Positions 1-14,990 of a DNA stretch of 64,000 nucleotides are shown here, in pieces. The notes beneath the pieces are model-generated. The model did no database searches, was not told the origin of the DNA, and was given only the letters and a program-made list of their open reading frames with translations. Position numbers and translations under genes: made by a program. The stretch is from Eriocheir sinensis (Eukaryota; Arthropoda; Malacostraca; Decapoda; Varunidae). The DNA lies in NCBI RefSeq assembly GCF_024679095.1, contig NC_066512.1:7142563-7206562 (forward strand), written 5' to 3'. Position 1 is the first letter of the stretch, and the number at the start of each line of letters is the position of its first letter.

Positions 1-476
<476 letters not shown>

Positions 477-531
477 TTCTCTCTCTTTCTTTCTCTCTCT
501 TTCTCTTTCTCTCTCTCTCTCTCTCAATCTT

Positions 532-574
<43 letters not shown>
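477..574. repeat. Imperfect (CT)n tract
   Basis: CT repeat interrupted by TTT and A substitutions. It looks like an aged microsatellite. Confidence 0.95.
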
Positions 575-576
<2 letters not shown>

Positions 577-739
577 ACCCTTAGGCACATATCCCATAAT
601 CCCCATACTGCACCTTTCCCTTCCCCTGGACGGTAATGAGATGCCGAGTTGGGGTGGACAGGTGAGCAAGGGTTAAAGGAGTGGGTGGGCCGGTGTACTG
701 GGGGGGAGGGGGGGGGGAACCGTAGGCGGAATATAATCT

Positions 740-1530
740 ACACACAATACCTTCTCACTCTCCCTCCCTCATCTCCTCTTTTACTCTCTCCCTCGTTCCT
801 TTCTCTCCTTTCTTTCGTTTATTTCCTCTTGTCTCACTCTTTCCTCGCATATCCTTAACTCATCCCTTCTTTGTTTCGCTTCTTTCTTCTCGTGGAACTC
901 TGCCCTCGATAATCTCTTGACTCCTTTCCTCTTGTTCTTCCTGATCTTTTGTTCCCTCGTTCATTCGTTTTTTCATCGTTTGGTCATTCCTTCCTTCCTT
1001 CTCCACCCATCATTTCTTTCGTTCCCTCTTTCTTTTTTTCTTTCTTTCTTCCATCCTCTCTTTCTCATTTCTTTTCTTTATTTCTGGCTTTCTTCTTTCC
1101 ATTCTTTCTTCTGCTTTCCTTTTTTACTTTAATTATTCTTTTTCATTTTCCCTTCCTTTTTTCCTTTTTTCTTTTCTTGATTCCTTATTTCCTTATTTCA
1201 TTCTTTCCTTCCTCTTTCATTCTTCCGTCTTCCTCTTTTCTTCATTCCTTCTTTCCTTCCTCCCTCCCTTCCTTCCTTCCCTTCGTCCGTCCTTTTCGTT
1301 TTTCTTTCTCTCTTCTTTCCTTCCATCCTTCCTTTTGTTCGTCCTTTTTTCCTTCCTTCCTTCCTTCCTTCCTTCTATTCCTTCTCCTCCTCTTTTCTCC
1401 TTTTCTCTTTCTATAATCTATCATCCCTTTTCTTAAATACCCTTCCATCCCTCCCTATCTCCCTATAACCCCAACGTTAACCATTTTCATTTTCTCTCCT
1501 TCTCTCTCCCTCCCTCCTTCCCACGTCTTC
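740..1530. repeat. Polypyrimidine tract, TTCC-rich
   Basis: About 790 bp almost wholly C/T on the plus strand, with local TTCC and TTTC periodicity. It yields long spurious Phe/Ser/Leu frames on the plus strand and Lys/Glu/Arg frames on the minus strand. No coding constraint is visible. Confidence 0.9.
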
Positions 1531-1763
1531 CTTAATACCTTACCTGTAATGTTTGCCCTCACCTGTCGGGCTCACTCAGACTCCTTCTCTTGTTGGACCA
1601 GACAGGTGTGTTATTGCTGGGTGGGTGCCGGTGGTTGTGATGGCGCTGATTGTGGTGGCGATGCTGGTACTTTATATAGGACAGACAGACAGGTAGACAG
1701 ACAAATAAATAGGGAGAGAGAAAGGAAAAAAGTGAAGAACAGATGGGTACGGACGTCATAAAT

Positions 1764-1776
1764 ACACACACACACA

Positions 1777-1839
<63 letters not shown>
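1764..1839. repeat. (CA)n microsatellite
   Basis: CA repeat with one T interruption near the left end. Confidence 0.99.
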
Positions 1840-1840
<1 letters not shown>

Positions 1841-1944
1841 GCCGAGTGACTTAAAACTACCCACATGCTGTCCAGAAGACCAACTATCAACCCGGACTCT
1901 AGATTCTAGGATTAAAGAAGAGCTCCGGGAGGGCGGCATGAGCC

Positions 1945-2777
<833 letters not shown>

Positions 2778-2810
<33 letters not shown>

Positions 2811-2811
2811 A
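2778..2811. repeat. (CTA)n trinucleotide repeat
   Basis: About eleven CTA units. Confidence 0.95.
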
Positions 2812-3752
2812 GCCACTAGGAACATGACTACTACTTTATATTGATATTTATTGTCATTACAGTTTGGTTGGGTAGCGAAAGTAACAACAATAAAGGTAAA
2901 TTTGCATACTTATTACGTTTTCTGCTATTGTATGCACTTACTACTGTACTCTATTGACTTGCACACATTAAAAGACAGACAGGCAATCAGAATGGAAAAA
3001 AGTCCACCGCGTTGAGGAGGGAAGGAAAGAGTGTAATACTATCAGAGGGAAGGATAGATGGAGGGAGTGAGGGTGAGGTAGGGATAGGAGGCTGGCTGGA
3101 CGGATGGTGAGTGAGTGAGGAGGGATAGAGGAGGATAGAGGAGGGCGTGAGTGAGGCAGGGAGGGTCTGGAGTGTCCCTGTTCAAAGCCTAAAGGGAGTC
3201 TGGTCTCGGGGCTGAGTTTGCTTCGGCAGATAACCTTGCTACCTTCAACCCTCCTCCCCCCTTCCCCCTCTATCTCCTTGCTTCTCTTCTTTCTCTCAGT
3301 TCCTATCTTTCTTCCCCCGCCCCTCCCTCCATGTTCACCCTTTCCTTCCTTCCTATCCTTCTTTCTTCCTAACTTCCCTCTTTCCTTCGCATTTTCTCCA
3401 TCGATTTCTTCCTCCCACAACGCTCCTTTCACTTTATCCCTTCTTCCTTCCTTTTTTTCTTCCTTCTTTCATTCCTTCTTTCATCCTTCCTTCTCTCCCT
3501 CCTGACATGCTACCTCTTCGTTCTTCTGTCCCATTCTCCTTCTTTCGTTTCCTCATTCATCCCCCCATCTCTTCTCCTTCTCCTCCTCCCTTTTTCCTTT
3601 CCTCAATCCCTCCCTGTCATCTATCCTTTCTCCGTTTTGTCCCATCACCACTCTTCTCTCCTTCCCTCCCTCCCCCACTGTCTGTCTCCCTGTCTGTCAT
3701 CTCCCTGACTCGCGTGTGTATATGTGTAAACTCTCCTAGACGTGTGTGATGA

Positions 3753-3754
<2 letters not shown>
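2812..3754. other. Unassigned sequence, then pyrimidine-rich
   Basis: About 400 bp of mixed sequence (2812-3220), then C/T-rich DNA. No domain was recognised in any frame. Confidence 0.5.

Positions 3755-3822
<68 letters not shown>
3755..3822. repeat. (GT)n microsatellite
   Basis: Perfect GT tract. Confidence 0.99.
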
Positions 3823-3825
<3 letters not shown>

Positions 3826-3959
3826 ATTTGCAGAATTGCTTTGGCGTATTGTTTACATTAAGCCTGACAGACAAACAGACAGACAGATTGATCGGCTGCC
3901 TGACTTCTTGACTGACTGCCAGAATGCCTGACTGACTAACGAACTGACCCACTGCCGCC

Positions 3960-4505
3960 CGCTGCTCCCCTCTCTTTTATCTCTCCTTTATCTTAACTTC
4001 CCTTTTCTTTATTTTCCTTCTCCTAATTTCCCTTCCCTTCTCTTCACTGTGTTTTTGTTTTCCTTTTTTTATATTCCTCTGCCTTCCTTTCCCATCCATT
4101 ATCTTGTCTTTCTCCTCTTATTTTCCTTTTCTTTCCCTTCCGTTTGTTTCTTTTCCTTCTTTCTCTCCCTTCCTTTTCCTTTATTACCCTTCCTTCCATT
4201 CCCTATAATATCCGCCCTTCCTTTAAATTTTGCTCCTCTCTCCTCTCCTCTCCACTCCTCTCCTCTCCTCTCCTCTCCTATCCTCTCCTTTCATCTCCTC
4301 TCCTCTCCTCTCCTATTCTCTCCTCATTTACTCTCCTTTCCTTTCGTTTCTTTTTTGTCTCCTCTTCTATTCTTGTCTTTCCTTTCGTGTCATATCTCCT
4401 CTACTCTATTTCCCTACCTTCTCTTCTTCCCTTCCCTTCCCTTCCCTTCCTTTCCCTTCCCTCTATTCCCCTAACCAACCTCCCAACCCCCCCAACCTTT
4501 TCCTA
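3960..4505. repeat. Polypyrimidine tract with (CCTCT)n core
   Basis: C/T-rich DNA with a pentanucleotide CCTCT-like core around 4228-4325 and CCCTT repeats around 4430-4460. Reading frames here are low-complexity artefacts. Confidence 0.9.
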
Positions 4506-4545
4506 ATTAGTCTCAAGGTAAAGGTGATCTGTGACTGTGGCGTGG

Positions 4546-4549
<4 letters not shown>

Positions 4550-4614
<65 letters not shown>
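4550..4614. repeat. (GA)n microsatellite
   Basis: Perfect GA tract. Confidence 0.99.
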
Positions 4615-4616
<2 letters not shown>

Positions 4617-4816
4617 AAAGTAAAGAGAAAATAAAAAAAAGTCGATATGAAGAAGGAGAAGGGAAAGTTATATAAGGGGGGAAGCAGGAAGATAGGGAGA
4701 AGAACTTGGATGAAAGAGGAAGAGGAGGAAGAGGAGGGGGAGCAGGAGGAGGGGGAGACAAGAAGAGGGCCTGGAGTGAGGGAGGCATAAACAAGGAGGG
4801 ACATGCGGGGGGGGGG

Positions 4817-4820
<4 letters not shown>

Positions 4821-4873
<53 letters not shown>
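4821..4873. repeat. (GA)n microsatellite
   Basis: GA tract preceded by a run of G. It is separated from the next GA tract by about 30 bp of unique sequence. Confidence 0.99.
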
Positions 4874-4874
<1 letters not shown>

Positions 4875-4899
4875 GAGCAAGCGACCGAGCAACCGGGGG

Positions 4900-5007
<108 letters not shown>

Positions 5008-5054
5008 GTCAATGTCCCACCGGCAATCACTGAGCCATGTAGTCAGTCACAAGG

Positions 5055-5055
<1 letters not shown>

Positions 5056-5092
<37 letters not shown>
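5056..5092. repeat. (GT)n, left arm of a GT/CA inverted pair
   Basis: GT tract followed only 13 bp later by a CA tract on the same strand, so the two can pair as a hairpin. Confidence 0.97.
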
Positions 5093-5093
<1 letters not shown>

Positions 5094-5105
5094 ATTTAGT
5101 AGTTT

Positions 5106-5136
<31 letters not shown>

Positions 5137-5139
5137 CAC
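5106..5139. repeat. (CA)n, right arm of a GT/CA inverted pair
   Basis: CA tract with one AA interruption. It is complementary to the GT tract immediately to the left. Confidence 0.97.
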
Positions 5140-5296
5140 GGAGTCCATGAACCTCGCATTGCCGATCATGTTTAAGCAGTAGTTTTATTTTCCCTCAACC
5201 CGTCACTCACCCAAATATGGGGCCTGGTTGTTTGAAATATATAATAAATAAATTGACAGAAACCATTATCAGGGTTACATTAATTTTATAATTTTA

Positions 5297-5302
5297 GTGT
5301 GT

Positions 5303-5372
<70 letters not shown>
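5297..5372. repeat. (GT)n microsatellite
   Basis: GT tract with one A interruption near the left end. Confidence 0.99.
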
Positions 5373-5376
<4 letters not shown>

Positions 5377-5454
5377 ACAGTGTGGTGCTGGCCAAGGGTC
5401 TGAATTAATAAACTTGCGGACTGTAGAATGCGCGTAAGTGTGGAAAGACGGGGG

Positions 5455-7436
<1,982 letters not shown>

Positions 7437-7437
7437 T

Positions 7438-7516
<79 letters not shown>

Positions 7517-7549
7517 GTCTTCCTCCTCCTCCTCCTCCTCCTCCTCCTC
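7437..7549. repeat. Compound (TTC)n-(ATT)n-(TCC)n microsatellite
   Basis: Three abutting trinucleotide tracts: TTC about 7437-7468, ATT about 7468-7515 and TCC about 7520-7549. The LINE reverse transcriptase begins immediately after the TCC tract. Confidence 0.98.
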
Positions 7550-7920
7550 GAAACCATTCCAGAGAGTCCTACCTCACCGAGGGGGATCTCGCCCCTAGAA
7601 ATTGATGCCATAAGCGCCCACGATGTGAAAAAGTATCTTGATAAACTCGACACGAACAAATTAACGGGACCCGACAACTTGTCCCCTCAGTTATTGAAAT
7701 AATTAAAGCAGCAAATACTACAGCCACTTATTAGCATATTTCCCCGGTCACTACAACAAAACAAGGTATCTGAAGACTGGAAAATCGCCAATATAACACC
7801 GATATAAAAAAAAAAGGAGATAAGAGCGTTGCCCTAAACTACAGGCCCATTACTTTAACATCAGTAGCTGGCAAGATTCTCGAAAAGATCGTTAGAGACA
7901 AACTTGTCAGTTTTCTAGAG

Positions 7921-9177
7921 CAGTGTTCCCAACCTTTTCAGAGCCACGGCCCAGTTGAGCAAGTGAAAAAAATTCTGCAGACCTGTACCATAGGCATAGA
8001 TCCAAGCATACACTGACATTTATATACCGGTAGTCCAAATGCATATTTTATTTTTTTAGCAATTTAAAATTCAATGGGGCAATACCATGTAACGTAATGT
8101 TTCACATTATACAAAGTAAAGTGATTATAAAAGCTAAATTATTCAAATGGACGCCATGAGGGAAAAATACTACACTAACTACAGCGCCTAGTACTACAGT
8201 AGACATGGAAAAGACTAGCTGTCATGGTTATAGATTCATGTACCTAGTTCATTGTCTATCAATACACCAAAACGTAATATTTCATATCTTACAAATGAAA
8301 TTAGAAATCCATATATAAGCATATTACTCGTAATCATGAACAAAATAAAAAGTCACTATAGTCTGTTCAAATTAACTTGGCCAATTTGCACCGAGAAGCC
8401 CCTCCCCCATACTTGCTAAGCTACGCCCCCCTTTCACCTGATTGGCTGTTCATGATATCATGCATTGTCTCTATGACACGTACCAAATATATATGATTGA
8501 GATAATCTAGCTACTTTAACAATCAATGACATCACCTAAGAAACAAAGTACAATAATAATACTGACAGTTTTCAAGGGAGAAGGGCTCTTCAAAACAAGT
8601 AATGTGCAGCAGTAACATTGAAGGCAAGGGTACCCATAAAGCATGTACACTTTCTGTCATTATTTCCACATGTCTTATTCACATATGCATACTAAATTTA
8701 ATCACATATAAAGTAGATTCTACAGTAACTTCATACAGGTAGGAATCATTGTATTAAGGAATAAGTTTTGCATCTGTGGCTTGGAGGGACGGATATGTAC
8801 GCTCGGCGGAACAGCGGGTAACGGAGATCACTTCAGACGACGCACCCGTCCCTCCAAACCACAGACACAAAACTTATTCATTAATACGATGATTCCTACC
8901 TGTATGAAGTTACTGTAGAAGATATTTTTTTTGTGATTATATTCAGTATGCCTATATGAATGAGATATGTAGGAAATAATGACGGAAAGTGTGCATTACT
9001 TTATAGGTAGCCTACTATCGCCTTCAATGCTACTGCAGTACATTGCTTGCAGCCAGTATGGGGGAGGGGCTTCTCGGTGCAAATTGACCAAGCTAATTTG
9101 AAAAGCAATTTGGCGGACCAGCAAATCATAAGCCACGGACCGGCACCGGTCCGCGGACCATAGGTTGGGAACCACTG
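7921..9177. mobile_element. hAT-type non-autonomous transposon with fold-back interior
   Basis: Terminal inverted repeats CAGTGTTCCCAACCT (left) and AGGTTGGGAACCACTG (right) match the ends typical of hAT elements. Flanking 8-bp sequences TTCTAGAG (7913-7920) and ATCTAGAG (9178-9185) agree at 7 of 8 positions, as expected for the hAT 8-bp target duplication. No transposase was found, so the copy is non-autonomous. The interior is a long imperfect palindrome: about 8595-8805 pairs with about 8850-9047, and 8366-8420 pairs with about 9050-9115. A stretch of roughly 170 bp in the left arm (8421-8594) is missing from the right arm. The element cuts the CR1-like reverse transcriptase between fingers motifs. 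Confidence 0.92.
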
Positions 9178-9867
9178 ATCTAGAGGACAGTAATATAATA
9201 TCGGATGCCCAGCACGGTTTCATAAAAAAAGCGTTCATGCTCAACTAATCTATGAGACTTCTTCCGAGGTATATTTGAAAACTGGGATAATCACATCCCA
9301 AGCGACGTCATATATCTGGACTTCCAAAAAGCCTTTGACAAGGTACCATATGAGCGACTCCTAAAGAAACTTTAGTCAGCGGGTATAGGAAACAACCTGA
9401 CTGCATGGCTAAGAAACTGGCTTACCGATAAAACAACGAGGTTTACTCAACGAACAGGCTTCTGAGTGGCTTCCAGTCACTAGTGGAGTACCGCAAGGAT
9501 CAGTGCTGGGACCCATTTTATTTATCTTATACATCAGCGATTTAGAAACGGGATTAAAATCCTCCCTAGCAAAGTTTGCGGACGACACCATAGTGTGTTG
9601 AAGGGCCCTCCCGACCGCCGATTGCGAAACCATCAAAAGGGACCTTGATCAGATCATTCCGTGGTCAGAAAAGTGGCAAATGTCATTCAACGGAGTCAAA
9701 TGTAAAGTCATGCACTTTGGATCCAGAAACAGTAACCATACGTACAGCATGGATGAGAAACCACTGCAGGTCGTGCAGGAGGATTCGTATCTTGGATACG
9801 AATCCTCTTCAGCAGTGACCTGAAACATGCAAAGCAATGTAAAAAAGCATATAACAAAACCAACAGC

Positions 9868-10383
9868 ATGCTCGAGTTCATAGCAAGGAACTTCGAGTAT
9901 AAGACGCCGAAAGTAATGTTGTCCTTATATAACTTGATGGTAAGACCTCAACTCGAGTATGTGGTACAGTTTTGGTCACCTAGCTACAGGAAGGACATTG
10001 AATTATTAGAGCGATTTCAGCGACGTGCTACAAAAATGATTCCACCATTGAGGGCTCAGCCATATGAAGAACGACTCAAGACACTCAACCTCTTTATGCT
10101 GGAAAAGAGACACAAACGAGGAGAAATGATACAGGTGTTCAAGTACCTGAAGAACTTCAGTAATGTAAACCACCCCAAGTTTTTTGAGCTACAGACTAAC
10201 TTAACTTAAAACAACGGTCTACATATTCAAGCGAGACGATGTAATACAGACATTGGCAGGAGTTTCTTCTCAGACCGAGTCATCCGCCATTGGAATAATC
10301 TTCCCTCAGAAGTAGTAAATGCGAATATCAACTCCTTTAAAAATCGAATCGACCGTCATTTCATTGCGACAGGAGTAAATTGA
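9868..10383 (+). pseudogene. CR1-like reverse transcriptase C-terminus
   Basis: A continuous frame of 172 codons broken by one in-frame stop (10207-10209). It holds the thumb and C-terminal region of the LINE ORF2: YNLMVRPQLEYVVQFWSPSY, then ERFQRRATKMIPPL, then FFSDRVIRHWNNLPSEVV. After the internal stop the same frame continues to 10383, so a single nonsense change separates the halves. The upstream part of the polymerase is in other frames. The resemblance is to the C-terminal region of CR1-group elements, from family knowledge rather than a search. Confidence 0.85.
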
Positions 10384-10670
10384 ATACCGAAGTGCTTTCA
10401 TCTGCTCTGCGGACACCAAGTGACTGTCGAGCAGAATAAATCACCAGAGCGGGCAACCTCGTAATGAGCCAAAAGGCTTTTTGTTGCCTGCATTTCCATG
10501 TTTCCGCCTCCTCCAACATCGCGACGCCCCACATGTAACACTGGCAGACACACTCACAAACAAGGCTAAACCATGAGGCGGGTCAGTAGTCGCTGCCACA
10601 CTAACTCACACTAATATAATGTCTTGTTCTTACCCGGTAGTTAGAGAGTTAGTTAAGGTGTCTGGTCGAG

Positions 10671-10840
10671 GCCGGCGGAGGAGGTGGAGGAGGAAGAGGA
10701 GTAGGAGGAGGAGGAGGAGCAGGAGTAGGAGGAGGAGGATTCGTTCATCATTCCGGTCTGTCTTCTCAATGTTTGCCTGGGTTTCTTCTCTTCTTTCTTC
10801 TCCTCCTCCTCCTCCTCCTCCTCCTCCTCCTCCTCCTCCC
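10671..10840. repeat. Inverted (GGA)n / (TCC)n pair
   Basis: GGA-rich tract 10671-10740 and perfect TCC tract 10799-10840 separated by about 58 bp. The arms are complementary. The Arg-rich and Pro-rich frames across them are artefacts. Confidence 0.9.
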
Positions 10841-11549
10841 TATTCTTTATCACGCCTCACCTGTCTTGCTTGATTGCTTAGTATTCAAGGTGTGTGCGAT
10901 CATCTTTATAATTATTGTTCTTAGTGCTTTTTATATGAAGTTTCTGACGTTTGCTTTTTTTTATACTTTCAGTCAATGACTTCTTTACTTACACAGATCT
11001 CTTATTTTGTGTCTGAAGTAATTTTTCTTCATAATATCTTCTTTATTCCGTCTCTTTGCTCTATTTCATTTATAATAATGTATATATTTTATTTTTTATT
11101 TTTAGTCCCATTATGATATTGCTTCTTTTTTGTTGTTCTTCCTTCCGGTGACAGGCCAAGGATCGATATATTTTCTTTGCCTATTTGTTCACTCGTTCTT
11201 TTTGGTGTTAGTTTTATCAAAAGCATCTGAGGCAGAATGTTTTTTACTCGGTTCTTTTCTCCCAACAATCTTTTCTCCACTTTCTCTCTTTACTCTCTCG
11301 GCCTTGTGCTAATGAAGGTCTCTTAATAGTGCCTTGGTGTCTTAATGTATGCCTTTAAACCCTTTTGTTTATTTGTTTTCTTGTGACATAAATAGATACA
11401 TCAGGGGCCACAAAGAGGAATTTTAAGAGAGGAAAAACCTTGAATGTGTCTCGCTCTAAAGACAAAAAGAAACAAAGGTAGACATCAAGGACAGAATGCC
11501 AATTGAAATACGTGGACAGACAAAGACACGCACTGACGCACATATAGTC

Positions 11550-11585
<36 letters not shown>

Positions 11586-12301
11586 GAGACACTAATTCAT
11601 AAGCACATACCGCACACAGGCATACAAATAAACGAGCACACAGACATACTAAAAAAAAGCTGTACGTAACCAATGCAAAATGACACAAACTATTACCTAA
11701 TTTTCCTCCAAACGCCGAACACCTCAAATAACGAAAAAAGGGCTATTGTGTATCTTGTTTTCTCACTTATTCATTCATTTATCTGTGTGAAAGTGTGAGA
11801 TGGTTGTTACTACATGAGACATTTCCAGCACCTCTTTAATTTCTACTACTTATCGTCATCACAACCGTTATAATCAACATCAACATATCTCCGCTTCTTC
11901 CTCCTTTTACTTTTATATTTTCTCTTCTTTCTCCCTTTCCTCCCCCGACCTCTTCTCCCTTACAGCTGGCCTATATGGGAGCTGAGGGACGGCATTGGGG
12001 CCACAGTCGGCGCTGGGGTGAGGGCGGCCTGGGAGGGAAGAGGCGAGGGAGGGACGGAGAGAGGGAGGTTATTTGTTAGGAAAGAGAGAGAGCGGTCAGG
12101 GAGAGGAAGGACAGATAGGTTTCCCATGCATATAGGTTTACATTATCCACCTGGAAAGTAAAAATCAACTCTTGACGAACATTTGAATGTCTTCCCCCTT
12201 TTTTTTATATCATGGTTAAATTTATAGATGTGCAAATGCGCTCTTCAAATCATTCGATCGTCTATTCGATTTCTTAGCGTCGAACAAGACTATTACCGTA
12301 C

Positions 12302-12303
<2 letters not shown>
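10841..12303. other. AT-rich spacer, no gene recognised
   Basis: Mixed sequence with a (CA)n tract at 11552-11580. Around 11940-12018 a polypyrimidine-TACAG acceptor-like signal (ending 11965) and a GTGAGG donor-like signal (12018) bracket 52 bases that are open in all three frames. This is only a weak exon candidate. Confidence 0.4.
11552..11580. repeat. (CA)n microsatellite
   Basis: Short perfect CA tract. Confidence 0.97.

Positions 12304-12338
<35 letters not shown>
12304..12338. repeat. (GA)n microsatellite
   Basis: Perfect GA tract. Confidence 0.98.
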
Positions 12339-12341
<3 letters not shown>

Positions 12342-13805
12342 GTGTAGGGAAAGTCCAGCATCACCACCCACAACACCATCATCATCGCCACCAACAAAAC
12401 AGAAACAAAGAAGCGTGGACACAAAACAACAGTGGTGGTGGTGGTGGTGATGGTTGTAAAGGAGGTGGAGGGGGTGGTGAGGGTGGTAGGGGTGCCGTGA
12501 GATGTGGGTCAGCCGCCTGGCTCCCTCCCTCTTCCTCCCCCTCTCTCCCTCCCTCCTTCCCATATTTCACTATCCTCTCCCTCTCCGTGTTTCCCTTTCC
12601 ATCACTCACTTCAGCGTCCTTCATACTTTTCTGGGGTTTTTTTTTCTTTACTTTCCATCTCATCTGTTCTCTTCCCCCATTTATCCTCCTCCTTAATTTC
12701 CTTCTTGTCCACCTCCTCCACCTCCCTTTCATTGTGTGTTCTTTATCACTTCCTCTTCCATAGCGTCCATTTTACTTTCCCTCTCATCTGTACTCTTCCC
12801 CCATTTATCTTCATTTTCTTTATCATCATCATCTCATATTTCCTCCTTGTCAAACTCCTCCACCTCCCATTCGTTGTTTATTCTTTATCACATCCTCCTT
12901 CATACCTTCCATCTTCGTTTTCTCCTTGTTCCTTGTTTCCTGTTCCTCCACCTCCTCCTTCTCGTCCTTCTCTTCCTCCTCCACTAAGGTGTATTATTAT
13001 CCCGCTTACTTAAGGTGGAGTTGTGGTTGAGTAATTAATGTTGGACGCATGACGAGGAGAGTAACTGTTTGTGGTGGTGATGGTGAAGTTAGCGGTGGTG
13101 GGGGTGGTGGTGATGATGGCGCGGTGGCCTAGGCTAGCGGGCACCCATTGTTTGTGCTTCCTGTTGGTGGTGGCAGTGCTGATGGGGTGGAGAGAGGGAT
13201 GAAAGGGGAGATAGGATAAGGTTAGGGGAACATGGGAAGGAGTAAGGGGGATGGTGTTGGTAAGGGTGGTGTTGGTGGAGGAGGATGTGTGGCCACTGTC
13301 CTCCACCGCCAGACGGGAAGTGGAGTAAGTGGTAATGGTGGAGGTGGATATGGGGGTGTTATGGACGGTATGTGGGTGGGTCGAAGTGGAGGTATTTGAG
13401 ATACTGGGGAATGGAATGAGGCTGTTGAAGCTGTGGAGGGTGGATTAAGTGATTGGGGATGAGAAGGGCTGGTTGGGGTTTATGGTGGTGTGTAAGTGGA
13501 TGGGTATGGCTGGCAGGAGGGAGTGGTCAGGGAAGAGGGAAGGTGGTGGTGGAGGTGGAGGTGAGGTATGGAGTGATGGAATAGGTGGGTGTGTCAGTTT
13601 GGGGGTGCTTAACGGAGTCGTACAGGGCAGGTGGAATGGCAGATGTGATAGGTTTGGTAGGTGTGGGGAGGGTGGCGGTAGGTGAATAGGACTGGGAGGG
13701 GTGTGGGCAGGGGTTTGGGGGACTTGTTAACAAAACAAAACAAAAAAGTTATCACATAAATCCCATAGCGTGACACAAACAGCCTTCAGCGTGAGGGACT
13801 CCACC

Positions 13806-13807
<2 letters not shown>
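12339..13807. other. Degenerate pyrimidine-rich then GGT/GTG-rich DNA
   Basis: 12520-13000 is CT/TCC-rich and 13010-13740 is G-rich with GGT/GTG bias. No recognisable protein domain was found in any frame. Confidence 0.55.

Positions 13808-13844
<37 letters not shown>
13808..13844. repeat. (CA)n microsatellite
   Basis: Perfect CA tract. Confidence 0.98.
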
Positions 13845-13846
<2 letters not shown>

Positions 13847-14004
13847 AGTATATAGATAGACAACCATATGCGTTCATACTTCTAAAGGGGGAGGAGGAGG
13901 TGAAGGAGGAGGAGGAGGAGCTTGCAGAGGGCATCCCATCATACATTATCGGCGGCCCCGCGCACACACGTCACATGATAATTAAGACGTAACTCTTTCT
14001 TTGT

Positions 14005-14090
<86 letters not shown>
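14005..14090. repeat. (GA)n microsatellite
   Basis: Perfect GA tract. Confidence 0.99.
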
Positions 14091-14092
<2 letters not shown>

Positions 14093-14500
14093 ATGAGGTC
14101 AGCACAGGAAAGAACGACTGATCTGGCTTCATAAAATTCTCCTCCCTTCTCCTCCTCCTCTTCCTCCTCCTCCTCCTCTTACCATCCATTCCCTTCCTCT
14201 CTTCCCTGCTTTCTTTACCTTTCCCTCTCTCCCTTTTCGCCTAACCCTTTACACTTTTTTCTTATCCCAACACGGCACGCATCCTTCTATTTAACTAATT
14301 CTCCTCCATTATTTTATTTCCTCCACCTAACCTCCCTTCCTTCATCTCCACCTCTCCGTTTCTCTCTTCTCTCCCTTTCTCCCTCCTTGCTCTTCTCCCC
14401 ACGCCCTCCCTACATTCTTCAGGAAAGGTCAGTGTGTGGCAGTAACTTTGAGAGGAGATTCGTTATAACTTTCAGCCGTGTAGAAGGGAGGTGAAGTTAT
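14091..14500. other. Pyrimidine-rich spacer
   Basis: CT/TCC-rich DNA with no recognisable gene. Confidence 0.5.
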
Positions 14501-14589
14501 CGTTGGTGGTGGTGGTGGTGGTGGTGATAATGAGTGTTTGGGTATGTACACTGGAAGCACATGGTGATGATGGTGGTGGTGGTGGTGAT

Positions 14590-14636
<47 letters not shown>
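14590..14636. repeat. (GT)n microsatellite
   Basis: GT tract next to GGT-rich DNA. Confidence 0.98.
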
Positions 14637-14639
<3 letters not shown>

Positions 14640-14990
14640 CTTTTCCTGGTGTGTTTGTTTATGTGCGAAATTTATAATTATTACGTTTGGAGGTAAACAT
14701 GTGTAATTGTACCGTAAACCAAAATTATAAATCCTGGTGATACTTATGGTGGTGGTGGTTGTAGTGATGGTGGTATTGTTGGTTTTGTTCACCCTTATCC
14801 CTTCCTCAGCCTCTCCATGACACACCATACTCTCCTCCCTGACCTTTGCCTCCCCCTGACTACCCTTATCCATGCCTCAGTCTCTCCCTGACACTCCATA
14901 CTCTCCTCCCTGACCATAGACTCCTCCCTGACCACCCGTATCTCTGCCTCTGCCTCTCCCTGACACTCCATACACTACTCCCTGACCATC

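Larger units (their letters stand above)
7550..10510 (+). mobile_element. CR1-like LINE (5'-truncated, decayed), split by hAT element
   Basis: The plus-strand non-LTR retrotransposon lies in two parts, 7550-7920 and 9178-10510. The first part encodes the start of the reverse transcriptase (TNKLTGPDNLSPQLLK, then LNYRPITLTSVAGKILEKIV). The second resumes with [29 protein letters not shown] and the catalytic FADD at 9575-9586. It then runs to a CR1-type C-terminus (FQRRATKMIPPLRAQPYEER, then WNNLPSEVVNANINSFKNRI) ending at 10383. Several frameshifts and stops show it is dead. The 3' flank to about 10510 is probably its untranslated tail. Its 5' edge coincides with a (TCC)n tract. Confidence 0.9.

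Noticed and set aside
10619..10873. Arg-rich then Pro-rich 84-codon frame
   Set aside because: Arises from GGA and TCC trinucleotide tracts.
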